Shown piece by piece: positions 7,047 to 12,337 of a DNA stretch of 12,337 nt. The stretch is from positions 1-12,337 of the forward strand of contig JAJYOH010000112.1 of NCBI GenBank assembly GCA_021796315.1, given 5' to 3'. The position numbers and the translations under genes are program-made. The DNA is from Chloroflexota bacterium (GTDB lineage: Bacteria; Chloroflexota; Anaerolineae; Anaerolineales; Villigracilaceae). The notes below the pieces were generated by a model. The model worked only from the letters and a program-made list of their open reading frames with translations. It was not told the origin of the DNA and searched no databases. The first letter of the stretch is position 1. Each line of letters opens with the position of its first letter.

Positions 7047-7314
7047 TTTTATTTTCATAGCCCCAGACGAGGCGTTTGTATTGCAGACCTGGCGTGCCAA
7101 AATTGATCAACAGTCTGCGCCGCAAGCCGGTTGCTTTTAGATAATTTAGAAGTTGCGCTTCTTCCGTGCTGGTTAGTCGCGTCAAGGCTTTGAACTCAAC
7201 GATAATATCCGAAAAACGATTGTGAATTTCCATTGCTGCGCCGATGATTGCATAAGTTTGCGGGTCTCGCGAATCTGTGCTCTTTGTTGTTCCAATCTGC
7301 GAAATCTGTGTCAT
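7036..7314 (-). pseudogene. GxxExxY family protein, internally deleted remnant
   Basis: GxxExxY proteins are small (about 120-130 residues), PD-(D/E)XK-like and of unclear function. Here the start of the family ([14 protein letters not shown], about residues 21-34 from ATG 7314) runs straight into the C-terminal half ([11 protein letters not shown], then [34 protein letters not shown]). The roughly 40-50 residues that normally lie between, including the GxxExxY signature itself, are missing, while the reading frame is kept. The result is a 92-residue chain. The start ATG is in the right inverted repeat and the stop TAA in the left one. A longer frame from 7368 would run into npdG and is not favoured. 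It is probably a decayed or minimal mobile cassette. Activity is doubtful, since only the E-x-K part of the core survives. Confidence 0.75.
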
Positions 7315-7323
7315 CTGTGGATT
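7294..7323 (-). repeat. Right inverted repeat of the GxxExxY cassette (overlaps npdG stop)
   Basis: Read on the minus strand it starts AATCCACAGATGACACAG and ends TTCGCAGATT. It pairs with the repeat at 7018-7046. Its outer end forms part of the npdG TAA stop, and its ATG (7314) is the likely start of the GxxExxY frame. Confidence 0.8.
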
Positions 7324-7996
7324 ATTTTGAAACGCCTGTGATTTTGATTCCGGCATGTGTAGAACCATATTGTTTGTTGATGTTGATCAGCACGCTGGTC
7401 AGGCCTTCAATGACGACAGAGTTTTCGATTGGTCCTGCATCCCAGCCCGTCAGCCCGGCGGCCTCGACCAATTTAATGGCCTCCGCTCGCGCATCCTTGC
7501 TTGAACCGGTAACGAGCACGTCGCATTCCGCGCTGCCTTCGCCCATCAAATGTTCGTAGGAAATATTTTGGAATGCGGCCACGACTTCCACTCCCTCGCC
7601 GACGATCTCCTTCGCTTCCTGCGCCGCGGAACCGGCAGCGGGCATCTGGACCTTGGTCACTTTCGGCGGGACGAGCGGAACCGTCACGTCGATCAGGATT
7701 TTTCCTTTCAATGTATCCTTGACCGACTCCAGCGTTGCGCGATGCGCCGAATACGGCACGGTCAAAACAATAATGTTAGCTTGTTTGGCAGCGTCAAGGT
7801 TGGACATGCCAACAGTCGAAGCGGCTCCGTCCAAAAGCTCGACGATCTCAGATGCGGCGATAATTGCTTTTTCCTCAGTGCGCGATCCGATCAATACGCG
7901 ATAGCCAGCTTTGGCCCAACGATACGCTAAACCTTTTCCTTCTTTTCCTGTTCCGCCGAGCACGGCGATGGTGAGCAGAATGGATGTGTCAGTCAT
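7322..7996 (-). CDS. npdG: NADPH:F420 oxidoreductase (Fno/NpdG)
   Basis: It transfers hydride between NADPH and F420, in bacteria mostly to supply reduced F420 to cytoplasmic enzymes. The 224-residue protein has the family's N-terminal Rossmann motif [19 protein letters not shown] (14-32), followed by VLIGSR (34-39) whose Ser-Arg fits NADPH phosphate binding. Downstream are [37 protein letters not shown] and a C-terminal [24 protein letters not shown]. It begins with a normal Shine-Dalgarno, 9 bp after the aminohydrolase stop. The stop codon lies in the right repeat of the GxxExxY cassette. It sits immediately before the cof genes, so synthesis and reduction of the cofactor are encoded together. 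Confidence 0.95.
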   Translation of the reverse strand: MTDTSILLTIAVLGGTGKEGKGLAYRWAKAGYRVLIGSRTEEKAIIAASEIVELLDGAASTVGMSNLDAAKQANIIVLTVPYSAHRATLESVKDTLKGKILIDVTVPLVPPKVTKVQMPAAGSAAQEAKEIVGEGVEVVAAFQNISYEHLMGEGSAECDVLVTGSSKDARAEAIKLVEAAGLTGWDAGPIENSVVIEGLTSVLININKQYGSTHAGIKITGVSK

Positions 7997-8000
7997 GTTT

Positions 8001-8005
8001 TCCTT
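8001..8005 (-). promoter_or_regulatory. Shine-Dalgarno of npdG
   Basis: AAGGA on the minus strand, 4 nt before ATG 7996, in the 9-bp gap after the aminohydrolase stop. Confidence 0.6.
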
Positions 8006-9358
8006 TTATGAAACTTTTGCTGCATTTTCCTGATATCGTCTCCAGACCTTCGGTGCGAGTTCACGCGCACGCTCGGCAATTTCTGTTTCGTCCAGCGTGG
8101 TGAGTTGGCGGTCTTTCATCAGAATTTTTCCGGCGACGATGGTGGTTGTGACCATGCTTTGCTGAAATCCAAAAATAATATGCCAGGGCAAATTGTCGGC
8201 GCTGACGGGAGTCGGCGATTGATAATCCACAAAGATCAAATCTGCAAACGCGCCGGGGACAATTTGTCCGATGGGCGCGGCGGGAAAGAAAATATTTGCC
8301 AGCGCCGAATTATTTTGGATCGCCATTTGAGCCACATCGTATCCGCCCATGCGGCGCGGATCGCGGCTGGTGACTTTGTGTAAAAAGTATGCGGCCTTCC
8401 ATTCATCCCACATGGCGTTGCTGAAGCCGTCGTTGCCGAGACAAACTTTTACGCCTGCCCGCATCATCGATTCGACCGGCGCGGCGCCGACCGCGTTATT
8501 CATGTTGGAGCGCGGCTGATGCGTGATCCACGTGCCGGTCTCTTTGAGAATTTGAATCTCACGCGCATCGATGTGAACGCCATGTGCGGTGATGGTTCGT
8601 GGACCGAGGATTCCCTGGTTTTGCAAACGATCCACGATACGCATGTTGGTTTTGTTCAGGCTGTCGTATTCATCCGCTTCGTGCTCCGCGACGTGGATGT
8701 GGAATCCCGTTTCATCGGGCGCGGCGGCGCGGCAGGCTTGCAGGGTGGCGCCTGAAAGCGTCAGACTGGCGTGCAGGCCGAAGGTCCCGGCCAGACGCGG
8801 ATGTGGATTCGCTGCCAGCCGTTTCAAGAATCGAACGTTCTCTTTAATGCCCGCGTCGGCTTTTTCCGATCCATCGCGGTCGGTGACTTCGTAGCACAAA
8901 ACGCCGCGCACTCCAGATTTGTCAACCGAGTCCGCGATAATATCGAGCGAGCCGTCAATGGCGTTGGGCGAAGCATGATGATCGATGAGCGTGGTCGTGC
9001 CGTGTTTGATGGCATCCACCAAACAGATCAACGCAGAATAACGCACATCTTCATCGAGCAAAGCTTTGTCGAGCGGCCACCAGAGTTTTTGAAGGATTTC
9101 GGGAAAATCTCTTGGCGCCGCGCCGGGGATGGTCATGCCGCGCGAGAATGCCCCGTAAAAATGTGTGTGAGCGCAAATGCCGCCGGGCATCACGATCTGT
9201 CCGCATGCGTCGAGCTTCTTGGATTTTGGGTACAGCTTTTCGAGTTTTGCGGTTGGGCCAATTTCGTGAATATGATCGCCGGAAATGTAGATGGCGTATT
9301 TTTCGAGAACACGATTGGGCGTTTCCCAGGTGATGATGGTTGCGTTTGTAATCAGCAT
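8006..9358 (-). CDS. ssnA: SsnA-like putative aminohydrolase (metal-dependent amidohydrolase superfamily)
   Basis: This is a predicted zinc-dependent (beta/alpha)8 hydrolase of the ATZ/TRZ-like group, which deaminates or dechlorinates nitrogen heterocycles. Length is 450 residues, close to E. coli SsnA, whose substrate is unknown but whose neighbours are xanthine/purine genes. Visible landmarks are the metal pair H-T-H (64-66) in AHTHFYGAFSRGM, LWWPLDKAL (92-100), TTTLIDHHASPNAIDGSL (121-138), FHIHVAEHEADE (219-230) with a ligand His, ITAHGVHID (256-264), THQPRSNMNNAVG (279-291), and LGNDGFSNAM with Asp310 (308-316). A KHGTTTLIDHHASP-type block is characteristic of the SsnA branch. The ATG follows the NACHT-gene stop directly (TAGATG). 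It precedes npdG by 9 bp, an unusual partner for F420 genes. The family is firm; substrate is unknown. Confidence 0.88.
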   Translation of the reverse strand: MLITNATIITWETPNRVLEKYAIYISGDHIHEIGPTAKLEKLYPKSKKLDACGQIVMPGGICAHTHFYGAFSRGMTIPGAAPRDFPEILQKLWWPLDKALLDEDVRYSALICLVDAIKHGTTTLIDHHASPNAIDGSLDIIADSVDKSGVRGVLCYEVTDRDGSEKADAGIKENVRFLKRLAANPHPRLAGTFGLHASLTLSGATLQACRAAAPDETGFHIHVAEHEADEYDSLNKTNMRIVDRLQNQGILGPRTITAHGVHIDAREIQILKETGTWITHQPRSNMNNAVGAAPVESMMRAGVKVCLGNDGFSNAMWDEWKAAYFLHKVTSRDPRRMGGYDVAQMAIQNNSALANIFFPAAPIGQIVPGAFADLIFVDYQSPTPVSADNLPWHIIFGFQQSMVTTTIVAGKILMKDRQLTTLDETEIAERARELAPKVWRRYQENAAKVS

Positions 9359-11938
9359 CTAACTGTATCCATACTGTGTGGGGTGCGGCAGCTTATAACC
9401 GGACGCGCCGATTTCCCAAAGTGTAAAGTACGCGGCTTCGCGCACTTCAGAATCGTCGCCGTACATTGCGCTATAAATTTGCTTGACGATGCCGTCGTTT
9501 GGATCTTTCTTGAGATAGGCCAGCGCGGCCAATCTTTCTTCGACCTTTTGACTTTTCAACGCGGCAACGAGGACATCGGTGGCGGGTGAGCCGGGCGAGA
9601 TGCCTGTGCCTTGCGTCCCGGCGAATTCGATCAGCCACGGCGTTTCAGACGGAGCCTTGAGCGGGCGCGGCACTCGAGGATCCTGAGTCGAGTGTTGGGC
9701 TTCCAGCACTTCGTTGGCTGAGTTGCGAACAACCCATTGATCGTCTTCGACCTGCATTTTTTGAAGAGTCTCGGTCGCCCAAGGTTCGTCGACACGCGCC
9801 AGCCCATAAACGATGGCGCGGCGCAAAAGGATATCGGTCAGAGTTGCGCCATCTTTCAACATGGCGTGGCCTTCGATGGGATCGTTCGCCAGTGATTCGG
9901 CGGCGGCGCGGCGTAGGTCTTCATCTGCGTTGAGCAGGGTCTTCGCCACGATTTCCAGCGCTTCGGTCGATCCGAGCGCCACCAGCGCCAGACAAGCGGC
10001 GCGGCGTGTTGACATGCTGGGCGCGGACAGCGCGTTGTTCAAAGCTGAAATGGATTTCGAATCATGAAGCGCGCCGCTTCCCAAAGCGGACAATTTGATC
10101 AGTTCAAAAGAAAGCGTCTTCATGAACTGACGGAAAAGTGTTGCCACCGCCGGGTCGTTGCTGTACACAAACGCGGCCAATGCCTGTCCGCGCAAACCAA
10201 GCGGCAAGCCTTCAGTTTGAATAAGTTCCGCCAGCGCAGCCATGACTTTTCCGCGCCAGGGCGCTTCGCGTGGAGCATCGCGCAGCCAACGCGCTGTCGA
10301 TAATAATGGCCGGTGCATCGGCAGGCGGGAAAATTCCAGCAGACTTTTTACGAGTGAGCTTACGTCTCCATGTGCAGCCAGGTAACGCATCGCTAAAAGT
10401 TTGCCGGTCCATTCGGGTTGGCTGAGCAAAGTCTCGTCAGCTTTGACGCCGCTCAATGCGCGTCCCGCTAAATATCCGCCGAGGATGGGATGCAGGAATC
10501 GCATTTTATTGTCGCGATGTGCGATCACCAATCCGCCGGAAATTAATTTGCCGACCAGGCCAAGCGCGGGAGGCGCACCGGCCTTCGCTTTTTTGTTTTT
10601 GTCTTTCTTCTTATCGTCTTTCCTGCCGGAAGTTTCTTCTTCTGTTCCTTCGTTTGCTTCTTCACTGACTCCCGACTCGGCCCGGGCTTCCGAGCCTTCT
10701 TCATCGGATAGATCGAAAGCCTTCACCCATTCGCGTGCTTTGCGCGGATCGAAGATGGGCTGCGTTGCCAGCGTAACTTGCATGGCCAAAGTTTCCAACG
10801 CGGCAAGCGGCGTGTTGACGGGCGCAAGCCTGCGGATGTGCGAGGCGATGGCGTCCAGCGTGTGCGGGCCGAGACTGTCGCCTGCGTAGGCTCCCCAGAT
10901 TTTTAGAGTCAGCTCGAATGGATTGAGTCCCTGGCTTTCGCCGCCGAGCCAAATATTGAGCAGGATCGGATCGACCTGTTCCGGGCCGGTTTGCGCCCAT
11001 GCTTCGACTGCCACGAATTGAGTCCATAACTCGCCCCATTTCTGGACGAAGCGGTTTGTTTGTGTATTGCTCCAGGCTGCCAGCGCCAGCGGAGCGAATC
11101 CGAGGCCGATCAATCCGTCGAGGTATTCCGGCATGCCGGAGGTGACCACGCGGACCTTCGGATATTCCTGCAAGAGCAATTTTAGATAATCGGAAATGGA
11201 TTGTTGACCATCAGGCGTAAGTTCATCGAAGCCATCGAGCAGGAGCAGGGCGCGGCCTGATTGAAATGAAGTCTGAACGAATCCGGGTACCCGCCCAAGG
11301 TCCAGCACGGAGGCGTTCGCGGCGACCAAATCGATGAGCGGATTCAAAACATCCCGCGCCTCGCTGATCGGTAGTTTTAGATCCGCAACATGGATAAGGA
11401 AAGGAACTGCATTGCTGAGACTGCCAAGCCGCTCGTCGCGATTTGCGGCCAGTGTGGCGAGGTGGGCCAGCGCTACCGTTTTTCCGATGCCGGGTTGGCC
11501 GATGATGACAAGGTTCACGCCGCCGGATAAGACCTGTGCAAAGCTGAGCGTTGGCGCGTTATACGTGGCTGCCAACTCAGGCCAGGCGGGCAGGTAAGGA
11601 ATGGTCTGGGTGACAATATCTTCGTCGGCAATTGGTCCGCCGGGTTCGACGCGCGCCGGCGGGGCCAGCAGGCGCGGCTCCTGCAAAATTTCATCGAGCG
11701 CAAAAAGCGGCGCAGCCAGGTGCATTCCCTGTGCGCGGCGCAATGTGATTCTTCGATGGTTTTCTTCCACGCCGGTAGTGCGGCGCGCCTGCGCTTCTTC
11801 GCGCTGTTGTTTTAGATTTTCCTGGAGTTCATTCCACAGAGGGCGGGCGCGCCCAACCAGCCACCAGAACAAACTGGTAACAATGAATGCGAAGATGAAA
11901 GAGAAAGGATCAATGGCTGGGATGAACGGAATTTTCAT
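9359..11938 (-). CDS. Membrane-anchored NACHT NTPase with C-terminal HEAT repeats
   Basis: This 859-residue STAND-type protein has four parts. There is one N-terminal membrane helix (about 11-29) followed by Arg30/Arg32, which predicts a cytoplasmic body, then a charged helical stalk (33-68). A NACHT domain follows with Walker A GQPGIGKT (147-154), Walker B LLLLDGFDEL (231-240) and a VRVVTSGMPEYL sensor strand (262-273). A winged-helix-like region ends in MRFLHPILGGYLAGRAL (479-495). From about 505 to the end, alpha-helical HEAT-like repeats are visible (for example 640-690, 700-745, 785-845). Between 411 and 452 lies a charge-segregated linker, acidic first and lysine-rich second. NACHT proteins act as signal-responsive switches, some in antiphage defence, but no effector domain is seen here other than the membrane helix. 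The start is 6 bp after the zinc-ribbon gene; the stop touches the ssnA ATG. Role unknown. Confidence 0.9.
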   Translation of the reverse strand: MKIPFIPAIDPFSFIFAFIVTSLFWWLVGRARPLWNELQENLKQQREEAQARRTTGVEENHRRITLRRAQGMHLAAPLFALDEILQEPRLLAPPARVEPGGPIADEDIVTQTIPYLPAWPELAATYNAPTLSFAQVLSGGVNLVIIGQPGIGKTVALAHLATLAANRDERLGSLSNAVPFLIHVADLKLPISEARDVLNPLIDLVAANASVLDLGRVPGFVQTSFQSGRALLLLDGFDELTPDGQQSISDYLKLLLQEYPKVRVVTSGMPEYLDGLIGLGFAPLALAAWSNTQTNRFVQKWGELWTQFVAVEAWAQTGPEQVDPILLNIWLGGESQGLNPFELTLKIWGAYAGDSLGPHTLDAIASHIRRLAPVNTPLAALETLAMQVTLATQPIFDPRKAREWVKAFDLSDEEGSEARAESGVSEEANEGTEEETSGRKDDKKKDKNKKAKAGAPPALGLVGKLISGGLVIAHRDNKMRFLHPILGGYLAGRALSGVKADETLLSQPEWTGKLLAMRYLAAHGDVSSLVKSLLEFSRLPMHRPLLSTARWLRDAPREAPWRGKVMAALAELIQTEGLPLGLRGQALAAFVYSNDPAVATLFRQFMKTLSFELIKLSALGSGALHDSKSISALNNALSAPSMSTRRAACLALVALGSTEALEIVAKTLLNADEDLRRAAAESLANDPIEGHAMLKDGATLTDILLRRAIVYGLARVDEPWATETLQKMQVEDDQWVVRNSANEVLEAQHSTQDPRVPRPLKAPSETPWLIEFAGTQGTGISPGSPATDVLVAALKSQKVEERLAALAYLKKDPNDGIVKQIYSAMYGDDSEVREAAYFTLWEIGASGYKLPHPTQYGYS

Positions 11939-11944
11939 AAACGA

Positions 11945-12337
11945 TCAGCTCGCGTACAGGATCCGTCCGCAGGATGGGCAATAAACCAGTTGCGCCGCGC
12001 GGCGTGCGCTTTGCTGCACTGCCGGAGATAATGTCGATCCACACGCGCCGCAGGAATTTTCAGATACTTCGGCCACTGCTACGCCGCGTCGCTCTATTCT
12101 CAAATCTTCATAAGCTACCAGCATTTCTGCGGCGATTTCGTTTATGGTGGCGCTTCTTTCCGACTGCTGACTTTTTAGGTCGTGCATCAGAGATGCTTGT
12201 TCATCCAATAATTGTCGATGTTCGTTTCCGAGCCGCGCCTGGATTTTTTCCATGCTGGCCTGGGCGTTTTGTAAAGCAGTTTGAGCGGCTTCGGTTTTGA
12301 GCATTGCATCCAATTCGCGCTCTTCCAAATTCGCCAG
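11945..12337 (-). CDS. C4-type zinc-ribbon, coiled-coil protein (DUF164/CdsZ-like), N-terminus outside the window
   Basis: About 130 C-terminal residues are visible and the frame stays open to the right edge; family members are usually about 240 residues. The visible part is a long charged helix, likely coiled coil, followed by a zinc ribbon with two Cys pairs (NSCGACGS and YCPSCGRIL, 24 residues apart centre to centre). It ends RILYAS. This is the layout of the zf-RING_7/DUF164 family, found widely in bacteria, often annotated C4-type zinc-ribbon domain protein, and implicated in a few species in nucleic-acid binding or transcription control. The NACHT gene starts 6 bp after its stop, so both are probably co-transcribed. 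Its precise role here is not predictable. An internal TTG at 12328 is not taken as the start, because the reading frame continues upstream. Confidence 0.87.
   Translation of the reverse strand: MANLEERELDAMLKTEAAQTALQNAQASMEKIQARLGNEHRQLLDEQASLMHDLKSQQSERSATINEIAAEMLVAYEDLRIERRGVAVAEVSENSCGACGSTLSPAVQQSARRAAQLVYCPSCGRILYAS

Larger units (their letters stand above)
7018..7323. mobile_element. Small inverted-repeat-bounded cassette between npdG and cofE
   Basis: About 306 bp are bounded by imperfect 29-bp inverted repeats and hold only the GxxExxY remnant. The left repeat covers the cofE ATG. The right repeat ends on the npdG stop codon (TAA, 7324-7322). No transposase is present, so if the unit moved, it did so with help in trans or by another mechanism. 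A third partial copy of the CACAGATTCGCG unit is near 7270-7279. Mobility is inferred from structure only. Confidence 0.55.

Noticed and set aside
7322..7368. Longer GxxExxY frame starting at 7368 inside npdG.
   Set aside because: The extra 18 residues come from the antisense-free overlap with the npdG 3' end and the repeat and do not resemble the family. The ATG at 7314 within the repeat is a better start.
8771..9589. A 272-codon plus-strand frame opposite the aminohydrolase.
   Set aside because: It is the antisense shadow of a gene with firm family motifs, spans the ssnA-NACHT junction, and has no recognisable domain.
10401..10889. A 162-codon plus-strand frame opposite the NACHT gene linker, with a hydrophobic Phe/Leu/Ser-rich run.
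   Set aside because: The hydrophobic run is the complement of the Glu/Lys-rich linker codons and not a genuine membrane segment.

Overview
The window looks like a piece of a chromosome of about 50% GC from an uncultivated bacterium, most likely a Chloroflexota lineage such as Anaerolineae. That placement is an inference. It rests on a bacterial F420 cluster whose nitroreductase is a separate protein rather than fused to CofE, on F420-dependent enzymes, on a NACHT/HEAT protein, and on short interspersed repeats. No rRNA, tRNA or CRISPR was seen.

Left edge (1-1961): a glycerate 2-kinase (minus, cut by the window edge) and a D-2-hydroxyacid (glycerate/hydroxypyruvate-type) dehydrogenase (plus) are divergent. 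Only 20 bp separate their start codons. A palindromic -10-like AGTATACT lies exactly midway, 6 nt from each ATG, which suggests paired leaderless promoters. A strong hairpin terminator (1974-2010) closes the dehydrogenase gene and separates it from the convergent operon.

Main body (2028-12337): everything else is on the minus strand in one tightly packed run that reads from the right edge leftward. In transcription order it is: a zinc-ribbon protein (partial), a membrane-anchored NACHT-HEAT NTPase, an SsnA-like aminohydrolase, NADPH:F420 oxidoreductase (npdG), a small inverted-repeat-bounded cassette with a broken GxxExxY gene, cofE, an unknown 71-residue protein, a PPOX-class (pyridoxamine-oxidase-like) F420 protein, a stand-alone nitroreductase, a PD-(D/E)XK nuclease-like gene with an apparent frameshift in an A7 run, cofD, cofC, and an LLM-class F420-dependent oxidoreductase. 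Many junctions are 4-base overlaps (ATGA or GTGA) or gaps under 10 bp.

Together the cof genes make and glutamylate the F420 side chain. CofC activates the phospho-acid, CofD transfers it to FO, and CofE adds glutamates. The nitroreductase is a good candidate for the dehydro-F420 reductase. NpdG reduces F420 with NADPH, and the PPOX and LLM proteins are probable users. The FO synthase (fbiC or cofG/cofH) is not in the window. The most notable points are the precise cassette insertion inside the F420 operon, the frameshifted nuclease-like gene, the unknown small protein translationally locked between cofE and the PPOX gene, the NACHT-HEAT protein upstream, and the symmetric divergent promoter.
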